Shown piece by piece: positions 1 to 6,573 of a DNA stretch of 7,983 nucleotides. The notes beneath the pieces were generated by a model. That model searched no databases. It worked only from the letters and a program-made list of their open reading frames with translations, and was not told the origin of the DNA. This stretch comes from Clostridia bacterium (GTDB lineage: Bacteria > Bacillota > Clostridia > Christensenellales > Aristaeellaceae). The position numbers and the translations under genes were made by a program. Each line of letters starts with the position of its first letter. Position 1 is the stretch's first letter. Where the stretch lies: NCBI GenBank assembly GCA_024404395.1, contig JAKSPZ010000034.1:1-7983 (forward strand), given 5' to 3'.

Positions 1-851
1 TTGATGGACATGACCGTCTCGGCATTGGTGAAATCGCGGTTCTCCGCGGTCTTCTCCAGACCTTCGACCTGACGGCCGACCATCCAGCGGGTGATCTCGG
101 CAATGCCGGTCTCCTTGGCGGGGACTTCCTTGACCACGTAACCGTCACGCATGACGACAACATTGTCGCACACGTCGAGGATCTCGTGGAGGCGGTGGGT
201 AATGAAGATGACCGCAATGCCGCGCTGGGACATGCCGCGGATGGCGTCCAGCAGGGCAAGCGCTTCCTTCTCCGTCAGAACGGCGGTGGGCTCGTCCAGA
301 ATGAGGATCTTCAGCTGCTCTGTGCTCAGCTCGCGGGCGATCGCCGTGAACTGCATATGTCCGACGGGCATGGAATTGATGCGCATCTGGCTGTCCAGCT
401 CGACGCCCATCATATCGATCGCCGTTTCGGAGCGCTTTTTCATCTCTTTGCGATCGAGGGTGTTCATGCGATCACCGAAGACCTGAGAAAGCACATTGGT
501 CTTAGAAGGCTCTCTGTTCAGGAGGATGTTCTCCGTCGCAGTAAAGCCGGGGATCAGGGAAAACTCCTGATGCACCATGCCGATACCTGCCGCAAGGGCT
601 TCGAAGGGGGTCGAGAAAGACACCTTCTTGCCGTCCAGCAGGATCTCGCCGCTATATCCACCGGTATCCCGGATGACTTCCATACCAAACAGGATCTTCA
701 TCAGCGTACTCTTACCGGCACCGTTCTCGCCGACAAGGCCGATGACCTCGCCCGGCTGAAGGGTGAGATTGATATCGGTCAGTACCTGATTTCCGAAGAA
801 ATCCTTCTTGATGTTTTTCATCTCCAACAAGGGAGTACGATCACTAATCAT
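1..851 (-). CDS. Sugar-type ABC transporter ATP-binding protein, partial (C-terminal part beyond left edge)
   Basis: This is the N-terminal 283 residues of an ATPase of the CUT2/ribose-galactose importer class, which normally has two fused nucleotide-binding domains (about 500 residues). By homology it would hydrolyse ATP on the inner membrane face to drive uptake of a sugar-like solute. Domain 1 is visible: Walker [10 protein letters not shown] (residues 41-49), Q-loop VHQEF (93-97), Walker B LILDEP (183-188) and H-loop THR (218-220). The usual LSGGQ signature is replaced by MPVGH (161-165), losing the serine and the glutamine. The ATG at 851 has a modest AGGTG site five bases upstream and an in-frame TAA six codons before it, so the start is fairly secure. 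It lies downstream of the DUF3798 gene on the same strand, separated by a terminator and spacer, and is probably expressed by read-through. The second domain and any permease lie outside the window. Family certain; substrate unknown. Confidence 0.93.
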   Translation of the reverse strand, partial: MISDRTPLLEMKNIKKDFFGNQVLTDINLTLQPGEVIGLVGENGAGKSTLMKILFGMEVIRDTGGYSGEILLDGKKVSFSTPFEALAAGIGMVHQEFSLIPGFTATENILLNREPSKTNVLSQVFGDRMNTLDRKEMKKRSETAIDMMGVELDSQMRINSMPVGHMQFTAIARELSTEQLKILILDEPTAVLTEKEALALLDAIRGMSQRGIAVIFITHRLHEILDVCDNVVVMRDGYVVKEVPAKETGIAEITRWMVGRQVEGLEKTAENRDFTNAETVMSI

Positions 852-978
852 ATAAACACCTGCTTAAGGTTGCACCGCTCTGCGTACGCGTCGCGGCGGT
901 TCTTTTCTTGTGAGCAGCAGAACAACGAAGTGAGGTCTCTTCTCTGCCGCTCTGCCACCGAATGCGCGGCATCCTCTG
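852..978. other. Spacer between attenuator and ATPase gene, no gene seen
   Basis: This spacer of about 127 bases separates the terminator hairpin from the leftward ATPase gene. It holds a 6-base inverted repeat, TGCCGC (945-950) with GCGGCA (966-971), and GC-rich, repeat-like sequence. On the minus strand I find no credible -35/-10 pair, so it does not obviously supply a new promoter for the ATPase gene. An open frame crosses it on the plus strand, but that frame is the codon-aligned antisense of the ATPase gene and is not a gene. Confidence 0.5.
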
Positions 979-1010
979 AAAAAAAGGGGGAGAACAAGGC
1001 TCTCCCCCTT
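979..1010 (-). terminator. Intrinsic terminator/attenuator after the DUF3798 gene
   Basis: In minus-strand orientation a perfect 10-base stem, AAGGGGGAGA (1010-1001) with TCTCCCCCTT (993-984), closes a 7-base loop. It runs directly into a T tract (the A run at 979-985 on the plus strand, with two bases shared with the stem). It begins 16 bases after the DUF3798 stop codon and lies before the ATPase gene on the same strand. It therefore probably limits, rather than abolishes, transcription into the transporter gene, a common way to make more binding protein than ATPase. The hairpin and T run are seen directly; partial read-through is inferred. Confidence 0.88.
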
Positions 1011-1026
1011 GGGGCTCGTTCTTAGA

Positions 1027-2211
1027 TTACTTAACGGTGAAGTAAGCTTCGGGAACTTCGATCTCGGTAGCACCCATGTAGTGGCCGGGATTGCCCATGA
1101 TGTAGGTATCCTGGTAGACCAGGAAGGTGTTGTCGGACTTAACGCCGGTGTCGGCATTGGTGTAGTTGGAGCCGTTCCAGTTGGCGCCGGGAGAGAAGAC
1201 TGCGTATGCATCGGCGATGTCGTCGATGTCATCCAGTTCGCTTTCGCCGGTCAGAACGTTCATAGCGTGCTGAGCAAGGCCTGCGGAAACAGTGTAGCCG
1301 TAGGAGTAAGCCCAGGTGCCGAAACGGCCTTCGCCGCCCTTTTCGCAAACAGCTGCTTCAACGGAAGCCAGGATCTTTTCGAAGTCGCCGGCTGCGTCGG
1401 TCAGGTCCAGACCCAGAGCGCCCGGATAGCCCATCAGAGGAGAGGGCAGGTCAGCTTCGATGAAGTATCCGCCGTACTCGAGGAGCTGCTTGAGCAGAGG
1501 CTCGGTGTGGGCGTCGTTGGTGCAGAAGTATGCGGAGTTCTTGCCGTACTTCTCGATCCATTCGGGAGCCTTCTCGAGGATGTAGGCCTGAGCGCCGGGG
1601 ATACCGACGTCGCTGGTCGGGTCGGGAGCGGTCTCCATGACGAAAGTCATGCCGAACTCTTCGCAAGCAGCCTTCATGACGGCAACACGGCGAGACATGG
1701 TCTCGTAACCCATGTGACGGGGGAAGGAGATGTGAACGAAGGTGTCGCAGCCCAGCTCGTGAGCGGTGCGGATGATCAGGTAGCCGCGAGCAACGAAGTC
1801 GTTGTTGCAGACCAGGTCAGCAGCGGAGCCGATCTCGGGCAGGTCCTCGTGAGCTTCGCCGGCGAAGCAGAGGATGTCGGGGCGACGTTCCTTGACCTGA
1901 CGGAAAGCTTCCGTGGTGCCGGGAACAGCCTGGTTGACGATGATGGCCTTCATTGCGGGGTCATCGGCGAGGCCGACGATCTTCTGAATGGTGGTCTCGA
2001 TTTCGTCCATGAAGTTGTCGGGGTAGGTCTCCAGCTTGACGACGTCTTCGCCGTACATTGCCTGGAAAGCCTCGGCGCCGCGGCGGTCATCTTCGGACTG
2101 GGAGATGGTACCGGTAACGATGCCGATGTGGATCTCTTCTTCAGCAGTGGCAACTGCCGCGAGGGAGAGAACCATCAGGATGCTGAGAAGCAGAGCAAGA
2201 AACTTTTTCAT
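1027..2211 (-). CDS. DUF3798-type secreted protein, putative ABC solute-binding protein
   Basis: The product has 394 residues. I recognise it as a DUF3798 (Pfam PF12683) protein from the mature N-terminus HIGIVTGTISQSEDDRRGAE; this is from memory, not a search. The family has no settled function, but its fold is thought to resemble type I periplasmic binding proteins. Here it begins with a signal peptide: KK, a hydrophobic stretch to about residue 19, then ATA|EEE with likely signal peptidase I cleavage after residue 23. There is no lipobox cysteine. The ATG at 2211 is chosen over an upstream ATG at 2322 because a perfect AGGAGGT (2224-2218) lies six bases before it and the signal peptide starts there. 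The next gene on the same strand is a sugar-type ABC ATPase, which supports a solute-binding or sensing role. The ligand is unknown. It is not homologous at a glance to the ChvE-like protein encoded divergently. Confidence 0.9.
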   Translation of the reverse strand: MKKFLALLLSILMVLSLAAVATAEEEIHIGIVTGTISQSEDDRRGAEAFQAMYGEDVVKLETYPDNFMDEIETTIQKIVGLADDPAMKAIIVNQAVPGTTEAFRQVKERRPDILCFAGEAHEDLPEIGSAADLVCNNDFVARGYLIIRTAHELGCDTFVHISFPRHMGYETMSRRVAVMKAACEEFGMTFVMETAPDPTSDVGIPGAQAYILEKAPEWIEKYGKNSAYFCTNDAHTEPLLKQLLEYGGYFIEADLPSPLMGYPGALGLDLTDAAGDFEKILASVEAAVCEKGGEGRFGTWAYSYGYTVSAGLAQHAMNVLTGESELDDIDDIADAYAVFSPGANWNGSNYTNADTGVKSDNTFLVYQDTYIMGNPGHYMGATEIEVPEAYFTVK

Positions 2212-2217
2212 GTCTTT

Positions 2218-2224
2218 ACCTCCT
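2218..2224 (-). promoter_or_regulatory. Ribosome binding site of the DUF3798 gene
   Basis: A full AGGAGGT in minus orientation lies six bases before the ATG at 2211. It decides the start against the longer reading frame that opens at 2322. Confidence 0.9.
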
Positions 2225-2229
2225 GTATT

Positions 2230-2252
2230 TTTTCCCACGGAAAGCGGGAAAA
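2230..2252 (-). promoter_or_regulatory. Leader hairpin before the DUF3798 ribosome binding site
   Basis: TTTTCCC and GGGAAAA (2230-2236 and 2246-2252) form a 7-base inverted repeat with a 9-base loop, ending five bases upstream of the AGGAGGT of the DUF3798 gene. It may stabilise the message or shape access to the start site. It is a short, A/T-flanked stem and could be chance. Confidence 0.35.
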
Positions 2253-2275
2253 TGGCGTCTCTGCATACATCTATA

Positions 2276-2303
2276 AGTATGCTCGTGTATACTACCACAT
2301 CAA
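2276..2303 (-). promoter_or_regulatory. Candidate weak promoter of the leftward unit
   Basis: In minus orientation TTGATG (2303-2298), a 16-base spacer and CATACT (2281-2276) are the best sigma-A-like pair I find between the two divergent start codons on this strand. Each box matches four of six consensus bases. Transcription would start near 2269, giving a leader of about 58 bases. This is a weak match and other placements are possible. Confidence 0.3.
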
Positions 2304-2430
2304 CGTGACGATTAGCCCGCATTGGCAGTTAATTTTTGATTAATTCAAGAATATACGGCTGCTTTTTGCCGCGAAATCATAACCCCTTTATCATTTCACA
2401 AAAGCCGCTCCGTATGGGCTGACTGCAATG

Positions 2431-2446
2431 TTTGCAATCGCAAAAA
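2431..2446. promoter_or_regulatory. Candidate cre-like operator next to the -35 box
   Basis: TTTGC-AATC-GCAAA (2431-2444) is an inverted repeat ending six bases before the -35 box of the rightward promoter. The 15 bases at 2432-2446 match the relaxed catabolite-response consensus WTGNAANCGNWNNCW at all but one position (A instead of C at 2445), with the CG at 2439-2440. A site for CcpA or another LacI-type regulator would make sense for a sugar importer. The match is seen; the binding is inferred. Confidence 0.4.
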
Positions 2447-2449
2447 CTC

Positions 2450-2478
2450 TTGACAATGTGCACTGAACGGTTTATAAT
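2450..2478 (+). promoter_or_regulatory. Consensus sigma-A promoter of the sugar importer operon
   Basis: TTGACA (2450-2455), exactly 17 bases, then TATAAT (2473-2478): both boxes are perfect consensus at optimal spacing. Transcription should start around 2485, leaving a leader of about 150 bases before the binding-protein ATG at 2634. A promoter this strong usually needs repression or attenuation, and candidate elements lie on both sides of it. Confidence 0.88.
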
Positions 2479-2486
2479 GCGTTATA
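2473..2486. promoter_or_regulatory. Near-palindrome over the -10 box and start site, possible operator
   Basis: TATAATGCGTTATA is a 14-base palindrome broken by a single mismatched base pair. It covers the -10 hexamer and the expected transcription start, where a bound repressor would block RNA polymerase. Because the -10 box itself is half of it, chance symmetry is a real alternative. Confidence 0.3.
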
Positions 2487-2633
2487 CGAAATGTTGCTTT
2501 TCTTAAGTAACACGGTATAGTAATTGTTACCTTTGGATGGGTTGTTTCCTTTATAAATAGGCAAGGGTGCCTCATATTCCGATTCCCGCAACCGGAAACG
2601 ATCGGTTGTAATATAGAAAGGTGGTATTTTCTA
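2487..2633 (+). promoter_or_regulatory. Leader (5' UTR) of the importer operon with small hairpins and RBS
   Basis: About 147 bases lie between the inferred transcription start and the ATG. Visible are AGGCA/TGCCT (2559-2572, loop of four) and CAACCG/CGGTTG (2589-2594 and 2603-2608, loop of eight). The second stem ends nine bases before the Shine-Dalgarno-like AAAGGTGG (2617-2624), itself nine bases before the ATG. I recognise no known riboswitch class. There is no terminator-like T run, so classical attenuation is not evident. Confidence 0.5.
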
Positions 2634-3674
2634 ATGAAGAAAATCCTCGCTCTGGTTGTTAGCCTGATCATGGCTCTCAGCTGCATCGCCGCTCTGGCAG
2701 AGACCGTTGGCGTCTCCATGCCCACCAAGGACCTCCAGCGTTGGAACCAGGATGGTGCCAACATGCAGGCCATGCTGGAAGAAGCAGGCTACACCGTTGA
2801 CCTGCAGTACGCCGCAAACGACGTCCAGACCCAGCTGTCCCAGGTTGAGAACATGATCTCCGCTGGTTGTGATGTTCTCGTCATCGCCGCTATCGAAGGT
2901 TCCTCCCTTGGTGAGGCCCTCGCAATGGCTAAGGAAAACGACATCCCCGTCATCGCATACGACCGTCTGCTGATGAACTCCGATGCAGTTTCCTACTACG
3001 CCACCTTCGACAACTACATGGTCGGTACCGTTCAGGGCAACTACATCGTTGAAGCTCTGGACCTCGACAATGCAGAAGGCCCCTTCAACCTCGAAATCAC
3101 CACCGGCGACCCCGGCGACAACAATGCTAACTACTTCTATAGCGGCGCTATGGACGTTCTGACCCCCTACATCGAGGCCGGCAAGCTGGTCGTCGTTTCC
3201 GGTCAGGTCGAGTTCGCAGACGTTGCTACCCCCACCTGGGGCACCGACGTTGCTCAGAACCGTGCTGAGAACATCCTGTCCTCCAACTACGCCGATGGCA
3301 CCAACATCGATGTATGGCTCTGCTCCAACGACTCCACCGCTCTGGGCGTTGCCAATGCTCTTGCTGCCAACTACACCGGCACCTATCCCGTCATCACCGG
3401 TCAGGATTGCGACATCGCCAACGTCAAGAACATGATCGCCGGCAAGCAGTCCATGTCCATCTTCAAGGACACCCGTACCCTCGCAGCTCAGGTCGTCAAG
3501 ATGGTTGGTCAGATCATCGCTGGCGAAGAAGTCGAGATCAATGACACCGAGACCTACAACAACGGCGTCATCACCGTTCCTTCCTACCTGTGCGCTCCCG
3601 TCTTCGCAGATGTCAACAACTACGAAGAGCTGCTGGTCGAATCCGGCTACTACACCGCTGATCAGCTTCAGTAA
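2634..3674 (+). CDS. chvE: ChvE-like multiple-monosaccharide ABC transporter substrate-binding protein
   Basis: The product has 346 residues. It binds monosaccharides outside the membrane and hands them to the permeases of the same operon. Blocks recalled from Agrobacterium ChvE recur in order: MPTK...RW..DG.NM near the mature start, DLQYA.ND...QLSQ.ENM, VIAYDRL, VSYYATFDN, GPFN, GAM.VL.PYI..GKLVV.SGQ, GQD, IFKDTR.LA, NDT.TY.NGV..VPSYL and a C-terminal SGYY..DQL. The similarity is collinear and full length, so this is a ChvE-type protein rather than RbsB or MglB. A signal peptide (residues 1-22) ends ALA|ETVG, a peptidase I site. Cys17 is preceded by A-L-S, a poor lipobox. The ATG at 2634 follows AAAGGTGG by nine bases. 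A strong promoter lies upstream and a hairpin follows, so this should be the most abundant product of the operon. Likely ligands are glucose, galactose, arabinose or xylose; which one cannot be told from sequence alone. Confidence 0.96.
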   Translation: MKKILALVVSLIMALSCIAALAETVGVSMPTKDLQRWNQDGANMQAMLEEAGYTVDLQYAANDVQTQLSQVENMISAGCDVLVIAAIEGSSLGEALAMAKENDIPVIAYDRLLMNSDAVSYYATFDNYMVGTVQGNYIVEALDLDNAEGPFNLEITTGDPGDNNANYFYSGAMDVLTPYIEAGKLVVVSGQVEFADVATPTWGTDVAQNRAENILSSNYADGTNIDVWLCSNDSTALGVANALAANYTGTYPVITGQDCDIANVKNMIAGKQSMSIFKDTRTLAAQVVKMVGQIIAGEEVEINDTETYNNGVITVPSYLCAPVFADVNNYEELLVESGYYTADQLQ

Positions 3675-3698
3675 TCTCTGATACCTGATATAGCCAAA

Positions 3699-3725
3699 AT
3701 GCAGGCGGGCTCGTCCCGCCTGCAT
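3699..3725 (+). terminator. Hairpin after chvE, weak terminator or mRNA-stabilising stem
   Basis: ATGCAGGCGGG (3699-3709) and CCCGCCTGCAT (3715-3725) form a perfect 11-base stem with a 5-base loop, 25 bases after the chvE stop. The following bases (CATTATAGG) lack a T run, so termination should be leaky. It would favour binding-protein message over transporter message, either by partial termination or by blocking 3' exonucleases. The stem is seen; the effect is inferred. Confidence 0.75.
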
Positions 3726-3740
3726 CATTATAGGTTGTTA

Positions 3741-3769
3741 TTGAACTCGAATGAAAATGCCGTCATACT
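3741..3769 (+). promoter_or_regulatory. Possible internal promoter before the ATPase gene
   Basis: TTGAAC (3741-3746), 17 bases, then CATACT (3764-3769). Each box matches four of six consensus bases at ideal spacing, 73 bases before the ATPase ATG. It could give low independent expression of the ATPase and permeases downstream of the hairpin. It overlaps the left arm and the loop of the 3753-3788 inverted repeat. Confidence 0.3.
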
Positions 3770-3788
3770 GTACTGTTCCGACATTTTC
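3753..3788. repeat. Inverted repeat in the chvE-ATPase spacer
   Basis: GAAAATGCCG (3753-3762) pairs with CGACATTTTC (3779-3788) with one mismatch across a 16-base loop that contains two tandem TACTG copies (3767-3771 and 3772-3776 approximately). It is the second hairpin in this 167-base spacer and covers the candidate internal -10 box. It could be an RNA structure or a protein-binding site. Confidence 0.5.
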
Positions 3789-3830
3789 GTATAGGTTCAG
3801 TGCAGATAATTCCATCTGATTTGGAAAGTT

Positions 3831-3835
3831 GGAGG
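3831..3835 (+). promoter_or_regulatory. Ribosome binding site of the ATPase gene
   Basis: GGAGG lies six bases before the ATG at 3842. It supports the 514-residue product starting MANILLEMK over a version 14 residues longer. Confidence 0.88.
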
Positions 3836-3841
3836 ATAGCC

Positions 3842-5386
3842 ATGGCAAACATTTTGCTTGAGATGAAGAGCATTACGAAGACCTTCCCCGGCGTTAAAGC
3901 CCTCGATAATGTCAATCTTCAGGTGGAGGAAGGCGAGATCCATGCTCTGGTCGGCGAAAACGGTGCAGGCAAGTCCACACTGATGAAAGTCCTGAGCGGT
4001 ATCCACGCCTACGGCTCCTATGAGGGCGACATCATCTACAACGGACAGGTCTGTAAGTTTTCCAACATTAAGGATTCCGAAAAACTGGGCATCGTCATCA
4101 TCCATCAGGAACTGGCTCTGGTTCCCGAAATGACGATCGGCGAAAACATGTATCTGGGCAACGAGCGCGGCAAGAAGTTCGCGATCGACTGGAACACCAC
4201 CTATGCCGAGGCTGACAAGTACCTCAAGATGGTCGGTCTCGCCGAGAGTTCCAAGGTCCAGATCAAGGACATCGGTACCGGTAAGCAGCAGCTGGTCGAG
4301 ATCGCGAAAGCACTGGCCAAGCAGGCAAAGCTGCTCATCCTCGACGAGCCGACGTCCTCTCTGAACGAAGAAGATTCCCGCGCACTGCTGGACCTCATGC
4401 TTGAGTTCAAAAAGCAGGGTATGACGATGATCATCATCACCCATAAGCTCAACGAGGTCGCATACGTTGCGGACAGAATAACCGTCATCCGTGACGGCAC
4501 GACCATCGAGACCCTGGATAACCACGGTCCCGAACCCATCAGCGAAGCCCGCATTATCAAGGGCATGGTCGGCCGCGAGATGACCAACCGCTTCCCCGCC
4601 CGCGAAAACGTGCCCATCGGCGACATCAACCTGGAAGTCGACGACTGGACCGTGCATCATCCCCTCTACCCCGAGCGCAAGGTCGTTGACGGCGTTTCCA
4701 TCAATGTCCGCAAGGGCGAGGTCGTCGGTATCTACGGTCTGATGGGCGCAGGTCGTACCGAGCTCGCAATGAGTATCTTCGGTAAGTCCTACGGCACCGG
4801 CTTCTCCGGTACCCTGAAGATCGACGGCAAGGAAGTCAAAATGAAGAAGAGCGTATCCGAAGCCATCAAGCATAAGATCGCTTACGTCACCGAAGACCGC
4901 AAGGGCAATGGTCTGGTCCTTCCCCAGTCCATCAAGGTCAACACCTCCCTCGCCAACCTGAACAGCATCTCCAACGGCATGGTCATCGACCAGGACAAGG
5001 AATATGCTGTCGCCGAGGAATACAGACAGAAGCTGCGCACGAAGACCCCCTCCGTCGAACAGCTGGTCGGTAACCTCTCCGGCGGTAACCAGCAGAAGGT
5101 CCTGCTGGCCAAGTGGATGTTCGCTGAGCCCGACATCCTCATCCTGGATGAGCCCACCCGCGGTATCGACGTCGGTGCAAAGTACGAGATCTACTGCATC
5201 ATCAACGATCTCGCCGCCGCCGGCAAGTCCGTCATCATGATCTCTTCCGAGCTTCCCGAAGTCATCGGCATGAGCGACCGCATCTACGTCATGAACGAAG
5301 GCAAGATGGTCAGCGAAATGCCCGCCTCCGAGGCAACTCAGGAGAACATCATGGCAGCAATTCTTAAATCGGGAAGAGGTGCATGA
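3842..5386 (+). CDS. mmsA: Multiple-monosaccharide ABC transporter ATP-binding protein (GguA/MmsA type)
   Basis: The product has 514 residues and is a complete tandem ATPase that powers the importer from the cytoplasmic face. Domain 1 has Walker [10 protein letters not shown] (38-46), the GguA-typical YGSYEGDI insert (57-64), Q-loop HQE (88-90), signature IGTGKQQ (144-150) and Walker B LLILDEP (164-170), followed by ITHKL. Domain 2 has a degenerate Walker A GLMGAGRT (from 299), [13 protein letters not shown], a canonical signature LSGGNQQ (412-418) and Walker B ILILDEP (432-438). ISSEL stands where the H-loop histidine would be, as is usual for this family. The asymmetric sites are therefore normal here, not damage. 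The ATG at 3842 follows GGAGG (3831-3835) by six bases; an upstream ATG at 3800 has no such site. Its last four bases overlap the start of the first permease gene. Confidence 0.96.
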   Translation: MANILLEMKSITKTFPGVKALDNVNLQVEEGEIHALVGENGAGKSTLMKVLSGIHAYGSYEGDIIYNGQVCKFSNIKDSEKLGIVIIHQELALVPEMTIGENMYLGNERGKKFAIDWNTTYAEADKYLKMVGLAESSKVQIKDIGTGKQQLVEIAKALAKQAKLLILDEPTSSLNEEDSRALLDLMLEFKKQGMTMIIITHKLNEVAYVADRITVIRDGTTIETLDNHGPEPISEARIIKGMVGREMTNRFPARENVPIGDINLEVDDWTVHHPLYPERKVVDGVSINVRKGEVVGIYGLMGAGRTELAMSIFGKSYGTGFSGTLKIDGKEVKMKKSVSEAIKHKIAYVTEDRKGNGLVLPQSIKVNTSLANLNSISNGMVIDQDKEYAVAEEYRQKLRTKTPSVEQLVGNLSGGNQQKVLLAKWMFAEPDILILDEPTRGIDVGAKYEIYCIINDLAAAGKSVIMISSELPEVIGMSDRIYVMNEGKMVSEMPASEATQENIMAAILKSGRGA

Positions 5387-6555
5387 TAATGAAAGCAAGT
5401 TCGATTGGTGCCTTCTTCAAGAAGTATACCATGGTTCTGGCCCTTGTCGCCGTTGCGATCCTGTTCTCTGTTACGACCAACGGTAAGGTCCTGTATCCCC
5501 AGAACCTGAACAACCTGATCTCTCAGAACGGTTACGTTTTCACCCTTGCAGCCGGTATGCTGCTGTGCATCCTGACCGGCGGTAACATCGACCTGGCCTG
5601 CGGCTCCGTCGTCTGCTTCGCCGGCGCCATCGGCGCAGTCATGATGTCCAACGGCATCAACATGTGGCTGGCCGTCATCGCCATGCTGCTGGTCGGTCTC
5701 GCGGTCGGCGCTTTCCAGCGCTACTGGAGCGCCTGGGTCCGCATCCCCCCCTTCATCACCACTCTGGCAGGCATGTACGCCTTCCGCGGTCTCGCCAACG
5801 TCGTTCTGCAGGGCTATGCCGTTCCCGTTGAGAACGTTGCATTCCTGAACATCTTCGGCGGCGGCGCCGACTGCTACATCCCCGACTTCTTCCACAACGC
5901 CAACTTCAACATGACCTGCCTGGTCGCAGCTGTCATCGTTGCCGTGATCGCCGTTCTGATGACCGTCCGCAAGGTCGCGGTCCAGAAGAAGATGGGCATC
6001 ATCAAGTCCGGTACTGCCGATCTGATCAAGAGCGTCATCATCGCCGCTGTTATCATCTGGTTCGGCTGGAAGCTGGCCAACTACAAGGGCATCCCCAGCG
6101 TCCTGATCTGGATCGCCGCTGTCCTGCTGATCTACAACTACATCACCACCAAGACTGCCGTCGGTCGTCATCTGTACGCTGTCGGCGGCAACGAGAAGGC
6201 CACCCGCCTTTCCGGTGTCAACACCAACAAGGTTTTCTTCTTCGCCTACGCCAACATGGGTCTGCTGTCCGGTCTGGCCGCGATCCTGACGATCGCCCGC
6301 CTGTCCTCCTCTCAGCCCACCTACGGTCAGGGCTATGAGATGGACGCCATCGCAGCCTGCTTCATCGGCGGTGCTTCCGCTTACGGCGGCATCGGCAAGA
6401 TCTCCGGTGTCATCATCGGTGCAACCCTGATGGGTCTGATCAACCAGGGCATGAGCATCATGGGCATGGACTCCAACTACCAGAAGGTCATCAAGGGTCT
6501 GGTCCTGCTGCTTGCTGTCATGTTCGACGTCCTGTCCAAGCGTGAGAAGAAGTAA
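5383..6555 (+). CDS. mmsB: Multiple-monosaccharide ABC transporter permease 1 (GguB/MmsB type)
   Basis: The product is a 390-residue CUT2-family inner-membrane permease forming part of the sugar channel. It is strongly hydrophobic, with about ten membrane segments. Landmarks are [20 protein letters not shown] (56-75), [17 protein letters not shown], the cytoplasmic ATPase-contact region [20 protein letters not shown] (261-280), [18 protein letters not shown] and a basic tail KREKK. The length fits GguB/MmsB (about 390-400), which is longer than RbsC or MglC. The ATG at 5383 overlaps the ATPase stop as ATGA, suggesting translational coupling; the ATG at 5389 (MKASS) is nine bases from GAGG and is an equally plausible start two residues shorter. 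A second, related permease follows 18 bases later. Confidence 0.95.
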   Translation: MIMKASSIGAFFKKYTMVLALVAVAILFSVTTNGKVLYPQNLNNLISQNGYVFTLAAGMLLCILTGGNIDLACGSVVCFAGAIGAVMMSNGINMWLAVIAMLLVGLAVGAFQRYWSAWVRIPPFITTLAGMYAFRGLANVVLQGYAVPVENVAFLNIFGGGADCYIPDFFHNANFNMTCLVAAVIVAVIAVLMTVRKVAVQKKMGIIKSGTADLIKSVIIAAVIIWFGWKLANYKGIPSVLIWIAAVLLIYNYITTKTAVGRHLYAVGGNEKATRLSGVNTNKVFFFAYANMGLLSGLAAILTIARLSSSQPTYGQGYEMDAIAACFIGGASAYGGIGKISGVIIGATLMGLINQGMSIMGMDSNYQKVIKGLVLLLAVMFDVLSKREKK

Positions 6556-6573
6556 GAAAGGAGAAAGACTAAC

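Noticed and set aside
186..1025. Plus-strand open frame of 279 codons at the left end
   Set aside because: Antisense of the partial ATPase; it also reads through the terminator hairpin. The minus strand carries Walker A, Walker B and H-loop.
2212..2322. N-terminal extension of the DUF3798 protein by 37 residues
   Set aside because: The extension would bury the signal peptide and ignore the AGGAGGT six bases before the ATG at 2211.
1009..2343. Plus-strand open frame of 444 codons over the DUF3798 gene
   Set aside because: Codon-aligned antisense. The minus frame has a signal peptide, a strong Shine-Dalgarno and a recognisable family.
2487..2633. Known riboswitch in the chvE leader
   Set aside because: No conserved core of a class I can recognise; only short generic stems are present.
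2631..3728. Minus-strand open frame of 365 codons over chvE
   Set aside because: Codon-aligned antisense of a clear ChvE homologue.
4720..5260. Degenerate Walker A and missing H-loop histidine in MmsA domain 2 as a sign of damage
   Set aside because: This asymmetry is usual in CUT2-class tandem ATPases, and the reading frame is intact.
3797..5398. Minus-strand open frame of 533 codons over the ATPase
   Set aside because: Codon-aligned antisense of mmsA; the plus-strand frame has every ABC motif and a good ribosome binding site.
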